From Vogesella oryzae (lineage in GTDB: Bacteria; Pseudomonadota; Gammaproteobacteria; Burkholderiales; Chromobacteriaceae), in assembly GCF_902829295.1 (NCBI RefSeq), contig NZ_CADEPL010000055.1, forward strand, positions 62,001 to 126,000: a stretch of 64,000 bases of DNA, read 5' to 3'. Below are positions 48,000-58,095 of this stretch, piece by piece. A program made the translations under genes and the position numbers. The notes below the pieces were generated by a model. That model ran no database searches. It saw only the letters and a list, made by a program, of their open reading frames with translations, and was not told the DNA's origin. How positions within the stretch are numbered: the first letter of the stretch is position 1; every line of letters starts with the position of its first letter.

Positions 48000-48957
48000 C
48001 TCGCTGTCTGGCCAGCAGGTAGAGAAAGAACGGTGCGCCGGCCATACTGGTGATCACGCCCACCGGCAACTCGGCCGGATACAGTGCCTGGCTGGCAATC
48101 AGGTCGGCCAGCACTGCCAGTAGCGCCCCGGCCAGCGGGGTCAGCACCAACAGCGCGCGCAGTTGCAGGCCGATCAGGCGGCGCAGGATGTGTGGCGCCA
48201 TCAGGCCGATAAACCCCACCATACCGCATTGCGCTACGACCAGCCCGCAGGCCAGTGTTGCCAGTAACACGGTTCGCCAGCCTTCGCGGCCAACGTTGAA
48301 GCCGCTGTAGAACGCGGCACGGTCGCCCAGCTGCAAGGCTTGCAGAAATGGTGCCTGCCGCCATAGTTGCCAGGCAATCAACCCGGCTGCCGTCAGCAGC
48401 AGCATGGCTTGCCCTGCGCTGGCGCCAGAGAAGCTGCCCATCAGCCAGAAGGTGACATTACGCAGGCCGTTATCCGGTAGCGTGGTGATCAGTAGGGTGA
48501 GCAGGCTGCCGCAGAGTGCATTGACGGCGACGCCCGCCAGCAGCAGCTTGGCGGCGGAGCGGCCGTGGGCCAGCAACTGGATGGCGAGCAGGGCCAGGGT
48601 GGCGCCGGCAAAAGCCGCCACGGAGACCAGTTGCGCCGGCCAGGCGGCGGCCAACGCCAGCGCCGCAGCCAGTGCGCCACCACCGGAAATGCCGATCAGG
48701 CCCGGTTCGGCCAGATCGTTATGGAAGCGCGCCTGGATCGCCAGACCGGCACAAGCCAGTAACGCACCGGCTGCGGCGGCGCTGACGATGCGCGGCAGGC
48801 GCAGCTCCAGCAGCAGCATGCGCTGTAATGGATCAAATCCGGGCAGTTGCAATAGGGCGGAGGCACTGCTGGCGGCATCGTGGCCGGCGAACAGCGAAAT
48901 GACACTGGCCAGCCCGGTTAGGCTGGCCAGTAACAATAACCACGAGCGGGTGGTCAT
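47986..48957 (-). CDS. hmuU: FecCD-family ABC permease (HmuU-like)
   Basis: A 323-residue FecCD-type permease with about ten hydrophobic helices. The family motifs are ARFHNDLAEPGLIGISGGGALAAALAL-like (the conserved NPLAxPxxLG region, here NDLAEPGLIG) and CGMVGFIGLMAPHILRRLIG. It starts 9 bp after dapB stops, so it appears to be part of the bamE-dapB transcript, with hmuV after it. Confidence 0.88.
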   Translation of the reverse strand: MTTRSWLLLLASLTGLASVISLFAGHDAASSASALLQLPGFDPLQRMLLLELRLPRIVSAAAAGALLACAGLAIQARFHNDLAEPGLIGISGGGALAAALALAAAWPAQLVSVAAFAGATLALLAIQLLAHGRSAAKLLLAGVAVNALCGSLLTLLITTLPDNGLRNVTFWLMGSFSGASAGQAMLLLTAAGLIAWQLWRQAPFLQALQLGDRAAFYSGFNVGREGWRTVLLATLACGLVVAQCGMVGFIGLMAPHILRRLIGLQLRALLVLTPLAGALLAVLADLIASQALYPAELPVGVITSMAGAPFFLYLLARQRGAHA

Positions 48958-48966
48958 CGGGCAGGC

Positions 48967-50174
<1,208 letters not shown>

Positions 50175-50176
50175 AT

Positions 50177-50205
50177 TTGGGGAATCTGCTGAAAGGCTTT
50201 ATCAT
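50177..50205 (+). promoter_or_regulatory. Candidate sigma-70 promoter of fur
   Basis: TTGGGG (50177-50182), a 17-bp spacer, then TATCAT (50200-50205), 39 bp before the fur start in the 70-bp fur-bamE gap. I did not find a convincing 19-bp Fur box. Confidence 0.5.
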
Positions 50206-50244
50206 ACTGGAAGACCGCCAACCACGATATACACCGCAAAACAC

Positions 50245-50682
50245 ATGAACAAAGCCAGCCACCTGAAGGGCATCGGCCTGAAAGCCACCGGTCCTCGCCT
50301 GCGTATTCTCGATCTGTTCGAAACCAGCAGCGACCGCCATATGTCGGCAGAAGATGTCTATAAAAAGCTGCTGGCCGAGGATGCCGACATCGGCTTGGCC
50401 ACTATCTATCGTGTGCTGACACAGTTCGAACAGGCGGGCATTCTGGTGCGCCACCATTTCGAGTCCGGCAAGGCCGTGTACGAGCTGAACGAAGGTGGTC
50501 ACCACGATCACATGGTGTGCTACCGCTGCGGCAAGGTGACCGAATTCTTCGATCCGCAGATCGAGGAATTGCAGAACCGGATTGCCGCCGAGCATGGCTT
50601 CACCATTCAGGAGCACTCGCTGTACCTGTATGGCGAATGTAGCGACTGCGCCAGCGCCGAGCCCAAAACCTACCGTCGATGA
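50245..50682 (+). CDS. fur: Ferric uptake regulator Fur
   Basis: A 145-residue Fur. A winged helix (MSAEDVYKKLLAEDADIGLA-TIYRVL) is followed by the metal-binding GGHHDHMVCYRCGKVTEF, with the HHDH cluster and CxxC zinc site, and a second Cys pair CSDC. It represses iron-uptake genes with Fe2+. ATG 50245 (MNKASHLKGIGLK) matches beta-proteobacterial Fur starts. Its stop overlaps aat by 4 bp. Confidence 0.96.
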   Translation: MNKASHLKGIGLKATGPRLRILDLFETSSDRHMSAEDVYKKLLAEDADIGLATIYRVLTQFEQAGILVRHHFESGKAVYELNEGGHHDHMVCYRCGKVTEFFDPQIEELQNRIAAEHGFTIQEHSLYLYGECSDCASAEPKTYRR

Positions 50683-51380
50683 TCCCCATCCTGGGGGAGG
50701 CTTATGCTTTCCCCCCGCTGACGCGCGCACTTGCCGAGCCTGACGGGTTGCTGGCTGCCGGTGGTGACCTTGCCTGCGGCCGCCTGCTGGCAGGCTACCG
50801 GCGCGGTATCTTTCCCTGGTTTTCTCCCGGCGACCCAATTCTGTGGTGGGCACCGTCGCAACGCATGGTGCTGGAGCCCGGCGGTGTGCGGGTAACCCGC
50901 TCGCTGGCCAAGGCGCTGCGCAACAAGCCGTATACCTTCCGTTTCGATACCGCGTTCGAGCAGGTGGTGCGTGAATGTGCCGCACCGCGCGACGGCCAGT
51001 CCGGTACCTGGATCACCGATGACATGATTGCCGCCTATTGCGCATTGCATGCCGCAGGTCACGCGCATTCCGCCGAAGTCTGGCAACAGGGCCGGCTGGT
51101 GGGCGGCCTGTACGGCGTGGCGGTTGGCCGCATGTTTTATGGCGAGTCGATGTTCCACCGGGTGAGCGATGCCTCCAAGATCGCGCTGGTGCGTACGGCC
51201 GAATGCCTGTTTGCCAACGGCTTCGGCATGATCGATTGCCAGATGTTTACGCCGCATCTGGAAAGCCTGGGCGCGCATCTTGTCCATCGCGACGAATTTG
51301 TTGCTAGACTCGAAACGTACATCTTGCAACCGGCTCCAGCGGCCATGTGGGACACCGAGTTTTGCAATGAGCCATCGTGA
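50679..51380 (+). CDS. aat: Leucyl/phenylalanyl-tRNA-protein transferase
   Basis: A 233-residue Aat that adds Leu or Phe from aminoacyl-tRNA to N-terminal Arg/Lys, creating ClpAP/ClpS degrons. Family blocks are [53 protein letters not shown] and FGESMFH-like [14 protein letters not shown]. It overlaps fur (ATGA) and bpt (14 bp), so the two N-degron transferases are co-translated. Confidence 0.96.
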   Translation: MIPILGEAYAFPPLTRALAEPDGLLAAGGDLACGRLLAGYRRGIFPWFSPGDPILWWAPSQRMVLEPGGVRVTRSLAKALRNKPYTFRFDTAFEQVVRECAAPRDGQSGTWITDDMIAAYCALHAAGHAHSAEVWQQGRLVGGLYGVAVGRMFYGESMFHRVSDASKIALVRTAECLFANGFGMIDCQMFTPHLESLGAHLVHRDEFVARLETYILQPAPAAMWDTEFCNEPS

Positions 51381-52104
51381 CGACGCCGTAGCGATCATTC
51401 ACTTTTATGCCCCCGCGCCCTATGCCTGCAGCTATCTGGATGCCCGGCAGGCGCGCTCGCAAGTGGCAATTCCCGCCGATGCGATAGATAGCAGCGTGTA
51501 TTCCAAGCTGGTCGGACTGGGCTTCCGCCGTAGTGGCCACTTTACCTATCGGCCCTATTGCGACGATTGCCATGCCTGCATTCCGGTGCGCATTCCGGTC
51601 GCAAAATTTGTGCCGGATCGCAGCCAGCGGCGGGCATACCGCAGACATGGCAATCTTTCCTGTGCCATCTTGCCGTTGACGTTTGTCGAAGAGCACTACC
51701 AGTTGTACTGCCGCTACCAGAAGGCACGCCATGATGGTGGCGGCATGTCGGAAGATGATCCGGCGCAGTACGCCGAATTCATTTTGAAGAGCCGGGTGGA
51801 GAGCTGGCTGGTGGAGTTCCGCGAGAATGGCGTATTGCGGATGGTCAGCCTGATCGACCGGCTGGATGACGGTCTGTCGGCGGTGTATACCTTTTTCGAC
51901 CCGGATGTGGTCGGGGCGGCATACGGGGTCTATGGCGTGCTGTGGCAGGTAGAGCTGGCCCGCAGCCTGGGCTTGCCGCATGTGTATCTGGGCTACTGGA
52001 TCGGCGAGTCGCCCAAGATGGTATACAAGCAGCGCTATCAGCCACTGGAAAAGCTGGAGGATGGCCGCTGGGTCGCATTTCCGCCGCCGTCCTCGGTGTC
52101 ATGA
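51367..52104 (+). CDS. bpt: Aspartate/glutamate leucyltransferase (Bpt, ATE1-like)
   Basis: A 245-residue ATE-fold protein that attaches Leu to N-terminal Asp/Glu in bacteria. The N-terminal Cys-rich block [16 protein letters not shown] and the GNAT-like C-terminal [20 protein letters not shown] are diagnostic. ATG 51367 lies inside aat; an earlier in-frame start would add 29 residues coding mainly in the aat shadow. Confidence 0.94.
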   Translation: MSHRDDAVAIIHFYAPAPYACSYLDARQARSQVAIPADAIDSSVYSKLVGLGFRRSGHFTYRPYCDDCHACIPVRIPVAKFVPDRSQRRAYRRHGNLSCAILPLTFVEEHYQLYCRYQKARHDGGGMSEDDPAQYAEFILKSRVESWLVEFRENGVLRMVSLIDRLDDGLSAVYTFFDPDVVGAAYGVYGVLWQVELARSLGLPHVYLGYWIGESPKMVYKQRYQPLEKLEDGRWVAFPPPSSVS

Positions 52105-52120
52105 GCCTTTTCCGGATACA

Positions 52121-52144
52121 AAAAGCCCGCTTCGGCGGGCTTTT
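52121..52144 (+). terminator. Terminator of fur-aat-bpt
   Basis: AAAAGCCCGC-TTCG-GCGGGCTTTT: a 10-bp stem with a UUCG tetraloop, 16 bp after the bpt stop. A GGTTGGCCGCA copy follows at 52154-52164, next to the pyrD stop. Confidence 0.93.
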
Positions 52145-52165
52145 GCTTGGGCAGGTTGGCCGCAC

Positions 52166-53185
52166 TCAGCGCGATTGCAGCGCCTTGGCACACTCGGCAA
52201 TCAGACCCGGGCCTCGGTAGATCAGGCCGGAATACAACTGTACCAGCGTGGCGCCAGCGTCGATTTTTTCCTTGGCATCCTCGCCGCACAGAATGCCACC
52301 GACGCCGATGATGGGCAGGGCGCCATCCAGTGTACGGGCCAGCTTGCGGATCAGCGCGGTAGAGCGATCGCGTACCGGTGCACCGGACAGGCCGCCGGCC
52401 TCGTTTTCCAGTGGATGGCCGGCAATTTCGCTGCGCGATAGCGTGGTATTGGTGGCAATGACCGCATCAAACTGGTGTTGGGTCAGCAGGCGGCCAATAG
52501 CCTCGATCTGCTCGTCGTCGAGATCCGGCGCGATTTTGACTGCCAGCGGCACGTAACGGCCATACTGGTCGGCCAGTCGTGACTGGCGGTTTTTCAGCGC
52601 CAGCAGCAGGTCGGACAGCTCGTCTGCCTGTTGCAGCTGGCGCAGGTTTTTGGTGTTGGGCGACGAAATGTTCACCGTGACATAGCTGGCACACTCGTAC
52701 ACCTTGTCCAGACAGATCAGGTAATCGTCCTTGGCCTGTTCGATCGGGGTGCTGGCATTCTTGCCGATGTTGATGCCGAGGATGCCCTTGAAGCGGCTCT
52801 GGCGTACATTCTGCAGCAACGCATCCACACCCTTGTTGTTGAAGCCCATGCGGTTGATGATGCCCTGATGCTCGGGAACGCGGAACAGGCGCGGCTTGGG
52901 GTTGCCATCCTGCGGGCGCGGGGTGACGGTGCCGATTTCGATGAAGCCGAAGCCCAGTGCCGCCAGCGCATCGATATGGTCGCCATTCTTGTCCAGACCG
53001 GCCGCCAGGCCGATCGGGTTGGGGAAGGTGAGTCCCATCGCCTTTACCGGGTTGCGGCCAACCTTGCCGGCTACCAGACCCGACAGCTGCAGCTGGTGCG
53101 AGATATCCAGCATTTTCAGTGTCAATTCATGCGCTTTTTCCGCATCGGTCTTGAATAGCAAGGGGCGTATCAGAGGGTAAAGCAT
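52166..53185 (-). CDS. pyrD: Dihydroorotate dehydrogenase (quinone), class 2
   Basis: A 339-residue class 2 DHODH with an N-terminal amphipathic helix for membrane docking ([20 protein letters not shown]). FMN/orotate motifs are [27 protein letters not shown], and [15 protein letters not shown] with the catalytic Ser of this class. It transfers electrons from dihydroorotate to quinone in pyrimidine synthesis. Confidence 0.96.
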   Translation of the reverse strand: MLYPLIRPLLFKTDAEKAHELTLKMLDISHQLQLSGLVAGKVGRNPVKAMGLTFPNPIGLAAGLDKNGDHIDALAALGFGFIEIGTVTPRPQDGNPKPRLFRVPEHQGIINRMGFNNKGVDALLQNVRQSRFKGILGINIGKNASTPIEQAKDDYLICLDKVYECASYVTVNISSPNTKNLRQLQQADELSDLLLALKNRQSRLADQYGRYVPLAVKIAPDLDDEQIEAIGRLLTQHQFDAVIATNTTLSRSEIAGHPLENEAGGLSGAPVRDRSTALIRKLARTLDGALPIIGVGGILCGEDAKEKIDAGATLVQLYSGLIYRGPGLIAECAKALQSR

Positions 53186-53202
53186 GGTGACTCCGGGTAA
53201 TG

Positions 53203-53229
53203 AAAACGCCCGGTATTATAACCGGGCGT
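53203..53229 (-). terminator. Terminator of the RutE-like gene
   Basis: Minus strand: ACGCCCGGT / ACCGGGCGT, 9-bp perfect stem with a TATAAT loop, followed by four T. It is 15 bp past the stop of the nitroreductase gene. Confidence 0.87.
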
Positions 53230-53243
53230 GATGTCTGGTGGGG

Positions 53244-53837
53244 TTAGGCGATCTGGCAGGCGTCTTCGAAGGCAAATCGCGGCGAGCGTTCGTGCAGTCT
53301 GCTGGCCTCGCCGTAGCCCAGGTTGATCAGGAAGTTGGCCTTGATATTGCCCTGCGGGAAGAAGGCGGCCTCTACCTTGGCAGCGTCAAAACCGGACATC
53401 GGGCCGCAATCCAGACCCAGTGCCCGGGCGGCCATGATCAGGTAGGCGCCTTGCAGCGAGCTGTTGCGGAAGGCGGTGCCCTGGATCACGGCGTCGTTGC
53501 CGGCGAACCAGCTGCGGGCATCCGGGCTGTGCGGGAACAGTTTGCCCAGTTGCTCGTAGAACTGCATGTCCATGCCGACGATGACGGTTACCGGTGCCTG
53601 CATGGTTTTATCGACGTTGCCTTCGGACAGGCAGGGCTTGAGCTTGGCCTTGGCTTCCGGCGATTGCACGAACACAAAGCGGGCCGGCGAGCAGTTGGCA
53701 CTGGTCGGTCCCATCTTCAGCAGATCGAACAGTTCGCGCAGGGTGCTCTCGCTGACCTTGCGATCCTGCCAGTGGGTATGGGTGCGGGCGTCGGTAAACA
53801 GTTGTGCCAGCGCGGCCGGTGTGATGTGTGTGGTCAT
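53244..53837 (-). CDS. RutE-like nitroreductase (malonic semialdehyde reductase family)
   Basis: A 197-residue FMN nitroreductase-fold protein. The signature [38 protein letters not shown] and the [16 protein letters not shown] block closely follow RutE/YdfG-partner type reductases of 3-oxopropanoate. No other rut genes are nearby, so it may act on another aldehyde or quinone. ATG 53837 ([10 protein letters not shown]) is chosen; the longer frame upstream overlaps motD and is non-coding in style. Confidence 0.88.
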   Translation of the reverse strand: MTTHITPAALAQLFTDARTHTHWQDRKVSESTLRELFDLLKMGPTSANCSPARFVFVQSPEAKAKLKPCLSEGNVDKTMQAPVTVIVGMDMQFYEQLGKLFPHSPDARSWFAGNDAVIQGTAFRNSSLQGAYLIMAARALGLDCGPMSGFDAAKVEAAFFPQGNIKANFLINLGYGEASRLHERSPRFAFEDACQIA

Positions 53838-53859
53838 GGTGGTTTCCTTGGCTGGGCGT

Positions 53860-54654
53860 TTATGGAGTAGGGGTGCCGGCGCCTTCGGCCGGTAGCGAAT
53901 CCGCTTGCGTCGCGGCATTGGAAATGATGGTGATGGCCACGCGGCGATTCTTGGCGCGGCCTTCAGGGGAGTCGTTGTTGGCCGCCGGTTTGGTTTCCGC
54001 GCGGCCAACGGCAACGAGGCGTTCCGGCGCAATGCCGTTCTCCATGAACAGGCGCACGATGCTGCCGGCGCGTGCGGCGGACAGCTCCCAGTTCGACGGG
54101 TACATCGCATTGCGGATCGGGGTATTGTCGGTAAAGCCTTCTACCCTGATCTGGTTGTCTACTGCGGCCAGCTGCTGTGCCACGCTGGCCAGCAGTTGCG
54201 GCGAGTTGCCAAGCGGTGTGGCCTGGCCGGCCGGGAACAGCGCCGTGTCGCGGATTTCAATGTGAATGCCCTCGTCGTCCTGGCGCATGGAAAGCTGGCC
54301 GCCCTGGATCAGTGGCGATAGCGTTTTGGCCAGGCCGCTGGTGAGGGTTTCCAGCTTGCGCCGTTCGCGCAGCCGGACTTCCCCCTTGACGGCGGTGGCA
54401 ATCGGCTTGGTGTTGGGCAGCTCGATCATGGTGTTGGCACTGCCGGATGGCGGTGTGGCCTGAATCGCCAGACTGCCCTCGCGGAATGCATCGAACATGG
54501 CGCTGGACAGCACCCGATACTTGCCTTCATTGACTTGCGAGATCGAGTACATCACCACGAAGAAAGCAAACAGCAGGGTGATGAAGTCGGCGTAGGAAAC
54601 CAGCCAGCGCTCGTGGTTTTCGTGTTCTTCTTCCTGCTTGCGGCGTCGCGCCAT
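53860..54654 (-). CDS. motD: Stator protein MotD/MotB type (orphan)
   Basis: A 264-residue B-type stator protein. A basic N-terminus ([20 protein letters not shown]) is followed by one transmembrane helix with the proton-carrying Asp in [19 protein letters not shown] (about residue 24). The C-terminal OmpA-like peptidoglycan-binding domain ([12 protein letters not shown]...[13 protein letters not shown]) is complete. The N-terminus looks like the MotD of Pseudomonas MotCD rather than classical MotB. No A-subunit gene adjoins it. ATG 54654 avoids a 13-residue upstream extension. Confidence 0.9.
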   Translation of the reverse strand: MARRRKQEEEHENHERWLVSYADFITLLFAFFVVMYSISQVNEGKYRVLSSAMFDAFREGSLAIQATPPSGSANTMIELPNTKPIATAVKGEVRLRERRKLETLTSGLAKTLSPLIQGGQLSMRQDDEGIHIEIRDTALFPAGQATPLGNSPQLLASVAQQLAAVDNQIRVEGFTDNTPIRNAMYPSNWELSAARAGSIVRLFMENGIAPERLVAVGRAETKPAANNDSPEGRAKNRRVAITIISNAATQADSLPAEGAGTPTP

Positions 54655-54713
54655 GTGCGGTCCCCTCGGGTAGAGAATACGGCCTGCGGCCAACCTTGAT
54701 CCAGGGTGGCGGT

Positions 54714-55643
54714 TTATAGCCAGTGGCTGTCAAACAGCGTCTGGAGGCTGCCATGGAATACAACGCCAATCTGGCGCGCCATGCGGCTGGCAAAGTCGTC
54801 GTCCGGTGTGTAATCCACCACGGTGTCGGCCTTGATGATGTCACGGGCAACCGAGTTCACCGAACCCAGTCCGTCGGCCAGTCCCAGCGGGATGGCGCTG
54901 CTGCCCAGCCAGACGCGGCCGCTGAACAGCTCCGGATCATTTTTCAGACGTTGGCCGCGCCCCTGTTTGACGACGGCAATGAATTGCTGATGGATTTCAT
55001 CCAGCAGCGACTGGCGGATGGCTTCCTGGCGCGGGTTCTGCGGCGAGAACGGGTCGCCCATGCCCTTGTTGCTGCCGGCGGTCGCCAGGCGGCGTTCGAT
55101 GCCGATCTTGCCCATCGCCTTGTCAAAACCGAAGCCTTCGGAGATCACGCCGATGGAGCCGACCAGGCTGGCCTTGTCCACGTATATGCGGTCGGCGGCG
55201 GCGGCAATGTAATAGCAGCCGGAGGCGCAGACTTCTTCTACCACGACATAAAGCGGAATCGACGGGTGGCGCTTTTTCAGCAGCCGGATTTCGTCGTTGG
55301 CAATGCCGGACAGCGCCGGGCTGCCGCCGGGGCTGTTGGCGCGGATAATGATGCCGCGGGTATCCGGATCGGCGTACGCCTGCTTTAACCCTTCAAGCAG
55401 TTTGGCACCGGCTTGGCCCTGGCTATCGATTACCCCTTCGAGGGCCACCGTGGCAGTGTGTTTGCCGGCATGTTCGCGCTCGAAGCCGGAGCTGCTGAAC
55501 AGCAGGAACAGCAGTGCAATGGCGACGCCTAGCCACATCAGGCGGAAGAAAGTTTTCCAGCGTCGCGTACGGCGTTGCTCGATCAGGCCGGCGCTGGCCA
55601 GCTTTTCGATCAGCTGGCGCTCCCAGTGCGGTTCGTGCTCCAC
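54714..55643 (-). CDS. sppA: Signal peptide peptidase SppA, 36K type
   Basis: A 309-residue inner-membrane serine protease (ClpP/crotonase fold, S49). A transmembrane helix near the N-terminus (LMWLGVAIALLFLLFSSSGF) precedes the catalytic core: the nucleophile Ser in VEEVCASGCYYIAAA, with a candidate general-base Lys in GSNKGMGDPF. GTG 55643 has an excellent AAGGAG 6 nt upstream; an earlier in-frame start would add 18 residues with no ribosome site. A GGTTGGCCGCA copy (54685-54695) lies 19 bp beyond its stop. Confidence 0.9.
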   Translation of the reverse strand: MEHEPHWERQLIEKLASAGLIEQRRTRRWKTFFRLMWLGVAIALLFLLFSSSGFEREHAGKHTATVALEGVIDSQGQAGAKLLEGLKQAYADPDTRGIIIRANSPGGSPALSGIANDEIRLLKKRHPSIPLYVVVEEVCASGCYYIAAAADRIYVDKASLVGSIGVISEGFGFDKAMGKIGIERRLATAGSNKGMGDPFSPQNPRQEAIRQSLLDEIHQQFIAVVKQGRGQRLKNDPELFSGRVWLGSSAIPLGLADGLGSVNSVARDIIKADTVVDYTPDDDFASRMARQIGVVFHGSLQTLFDSHWL

Positions 55644-55656
55644 GGTGCTCCTTATG

Positions 55657-56013
55657 TCAGATGTCGGTTTCGGGCAGATAGTATATCTGGCCGTCACATT
55701 CTGCTACGCGCAGCTTGAACAGGCCAAGACCATGACAGGGACCGGCAATGCAGAGGCCGTTGTCCGGCTGGTACAGGGCGCCGTGCAGGCTGCAGATCAG
55801 TAGTTGGCCGCTGCTGTCAAAGAAGCGGCCATCCTGCCAATCCAGTTCGGTGGGGACGTGACGGCAGCGGTTGAGATAGGCGTGCACGGTGCCATGGCTG
55901 CGAATGGCAAAGGCGGCGGCGGTCTCGCCGTGCCATTGCACTTCGAAGCGGACACCGCGGCCGCCATCCTGCAGCTCCTCGCTGCGGGCAATCAGTTGCC
56001 GCTGAGCAGCCAT
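55657..56013 (-). CDS. Rieske [2Fe-2S] ferredoxin-like protein
   Basis: A 118-residue single-domain Rieske protein. The cluster ligands are CRHVPTELDW (CxH) and CSLHGALYQP (CxxH), spaced as usual. Such small soluble Rieske ferredoxins pass electrons to oxygenases or unknown partners. ATG 56013 overlaps the end of the upstream phosphatase gene by 22 bp, so the two are coupled. Confidence 0.87.
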   Translation of the reverse strand: MAAQRQLIARSEELQDGGRGVRFEVQWHGETAAAFAIRSHGTVHAYLNRCRHVPTELDWQDGRFFDSSGQLLICSLHGALYQPDNGLCIAGPCHGLGLFKLRVAECDGQIYYLPETDI

Positions 56014-56648
56014 GCCTGCAATTCGGCAAAGCTGTGGAAGATGGCGCGCGGTTCGCAGTCTTCCAGGTCTTCCAGCGGGTGGGCGCCGTAGCTGACGCCG
56101 GCCGCCATGGTGCCGGCATTGCGGGCCATCAGCAGGTCGTGCGTGGTGTCGCCGACCATCAGCGTGCGTGCCGGCAGCATGCCCAGCTGATCGGTGATCT
56201 GCAGCAGCATCTCCGGATGCGGCTTGGACTGGCATTCGTCTACGGTGCGGGTGGTGAGGAAGTGCTTGCCGATGCCGGTGGCCGCCAGTACGCGGTCGAG
56301 ACCGACGCGGCTTTTGCCGGTGGCAACCGCCAGCAGGTAGCCGGCATCTTCCAGTGCGGCCAACCCTTCCACGACACCTTCGAACAGTTCGATGGTCTCG
56401 TCGCCGGACAGGTAGTGATGGCGATAGGCCTGCACCATGTCCTGGTAACCACTTTCCGGCAGGCCGGGGCAGACATGGCGCATGGCATCCACCAGGCCAA
56501 GACCGATGACGTGGCTGGCGCGTTCGCGCGGTGGGGTTGGCAGGCCAAGGTCGCGGCAGGCTGCCTGGATGGAATGCACGATGTGGGCGGTGGAGTCCAT
56601 CAGGGTACCGTCCCAGTCGAACACGATCAGATCAAGTTCATGCTTCAT
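55992..56648 (-). CDS. HAD-superfamily phosphatase (Gph-like)
   Basis: A 218-residue HAD hydrolase with nucleophile motif DWDGTLMDS, motif II VATGKSR and the Asp pair MVGDTTHDLLMA. Beside rluC such genes are usually annotated as phosphoglycolate phosphatase; the cap is alpha-helical. The specific substrate is not proven. It overlaps rluC by 11 bp. Confidence 0.9.
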   Translation of the reverse strand: MKHELDLIVFDWDGTLMDSTAHIVHSIQAACRDLGLPTPPRERASHVIGLGLVDAMRHVCPGLPESGYQDMVQAYRHHYLSGDETIELFEGVVEGLAALEDAGYLLAVATGKSRVGLDRVLAATGIGKHFLTTRTVDECQSKPHPEMLLQITDQLGMLPARTLMVGDTTHDLLMARNAGTMAAGVSYGAHPLEDLEDCEPRAIFHSFAELQAWLLSGN

Positions 56649-57579
56649 GTGTCAGCGTATCCAGAAAACGGGTCAGTTCCGCCGGTAGCGGTGCGACAAG
56701 GTTCAGCGGCTCACCAGTCAGCGGGTGGGGGAGTACCAGGTTGGCCGCATGCAGGAACATGCGCTTGAGGCCGCGTTTTTGCAATTCGCGGTTGGCGGCA
56801 AAGTCGCCGTATTTCTCGTCACCGGCGATCGGGCAGCCGCTTGCCTGCATGTGGACGCGTATCTGGTGTGTCCGTCCGGTGCGCAACAGCGCTTCTACCA
56901 GCGTAAGTCCCTGGAAGCGTTGCTGCACGGTAAAGATGGTGTGCGCGTAAATGCCCTGGTCGGCATCGACGCGTACCATGCGCTCGCCTGTGGGGGTGTG
57001 AAAACGGTGTAGTGGCAACTTGACGTGCTTGAGGTTGGTCGGCCAGCTGCCCAGCCCCAGCGCGAAGTAGCGTTTCTGGGGTACGTCGTTGCGAATCATC
57101 TCGTGCAGCTTTACCAGCGCCGAACGCTTCTTGGCGATCATCAGCAGGCCGGATGTCTCGCGATCGAGACGATGCACCAGTTCCAGATAGCGTGCTTCTG
57201 GCCGCGCGCGGCGCAACTGTTCGATCACGCCAAACGATACGCCGCTGCCACCATGCACGGCGACACCGGCGGGCTTGTTGATCACCAGCAGGGCGTCATC
57301 TTCGTACACGATGGGAAACTCGCAGCCGGGTACGCTTTCTTGCGACGGCCGCTCGGCAATGCGGATCGGCGGGATGCGCAGCTCATCACCGATTGCCAGC
57401 TTGGTTTCGGCCTTGGCACGGCCTTTGTTGACCCGGATTTCACCGGAACGGATGATGCGGTAGATGTGGCTCTTGGGAACGCCGCGCAACAGCCGGACCA
57501 GATAGTTGTCCAGTCGCTGTTCGGCGCCGTTTTCGTCCACACGGTGCAGGGTTACAGAATCTTTGCGAATGTCAGTCAT
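56638..57579 (-). CDS. rluC: 23S rRNA pseudouridine synthase RluC
   Basis: A 313-residue RluA-family enzyme. An N-terminal S4 domain (LDNYLVRLLRGVPKSHIYRI) is followed by a catalytic domain with Asp in LVHRLDRETSGLL and the end blocks GRTHQIRVHM and GDEKYGD. RluC modifies three 23S rRNA uridines. It is divergent from rne, the same arrangement as in many gamma- and betaproteobacteria. ATG 57579 is used; an upstream in-frame start adds 17 residues. Confidence 0.94.
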   Translation of the reverse strand: MTDIRKDSVTLHRVDENGAEQRLDNYLVRLLRGVPKSHIYRIIRSGEIRVNKGRAKAETKLAIGDELRIPPIRIAERPSQESVPGCEFPIVYEDDALLVINKPAGVAVHGGSGVSFGVIEQLRRARPEARYLELVHRLDRETSGLLMIAKKRSALVKLHEMIRNDVPQKRYFALGLGSWPTNLKHVKLPLHRFHTPTGERMVRVDADQGIYAHTIFTVQQRFQGLTLVEALLRTGRTHQIRVHMQASGCPIAGDEKYGDFAANRELQKRGLKRMFLHAANLVLPHPLTGEPLNLVAPLPAELTRFLDTLTHEA

Positions 57580-58095
57580 AATGCTTATACTTCGTGGGCT
57601 TTTCGCCATGTTTTCGTGCGACAAGCTCACCGGAAAAGGGTCGCAGACAGGATGTTTGCGGCGCTGCTGCGCAACACCGACTGGCCGGCTGGCTTATTGC
57701 CAGACCTGACGCCGGTTTCCCGGGCGCAGCCAAGGTTGTCTCGCTCACCCCAAAGTAGCGATGTTAATGCATTTGTATGCATGACGCACTCACGCCAGTT
57801 TTCACTCTGAAACGCCAAGCCAGTTTCGGGGTTTGCAGCAAAGTTTGCCCCGGCGTGGCCTGCCGCACCCAATTCGTTCCCGCCAGTGTTTAAAGCTGTC
57901 TGGAGGGAACAATCCAGAAGCCGGAAGCCGTACATGGTTACCGGGGGCCACGTGATACTAGACAGGAAGTCGGCTTAGTACATCGTTGTATTGCGCTCTT
58001 TACTCTACGCTTCTTTCGGAATGCGCCCATCCCACACATTGGGCCGTCAAATACTTGCTGTAACCCTTGCGTGAGTGTGCGCATAGGGACTTTTA
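57580..58095. promoter_or_regulatory. 516-bp divergent region between rluC and rne; long rne leader
   Basis: No credible ORF. It contains the inverted repeat ATGCAT-TTGT-ATGCAT (57767-57782) and a small hairpin CTGGA/TCCAG near 57899-57916. RNase E is autoregulated through a long structured 5' UTR in E. coli, and a gap of this size would allow the same here. I cannot place -35/-10 boxes confidently. Confidence 0.55.

Noticed and set aside
53860-54693. Longer MotD start at 54693
   Set aside because: The extra 13 residues (MAAGRILYPRGPH) are not MotB/MotD-like; ATG 54654 gives the conserved MARRRK start.
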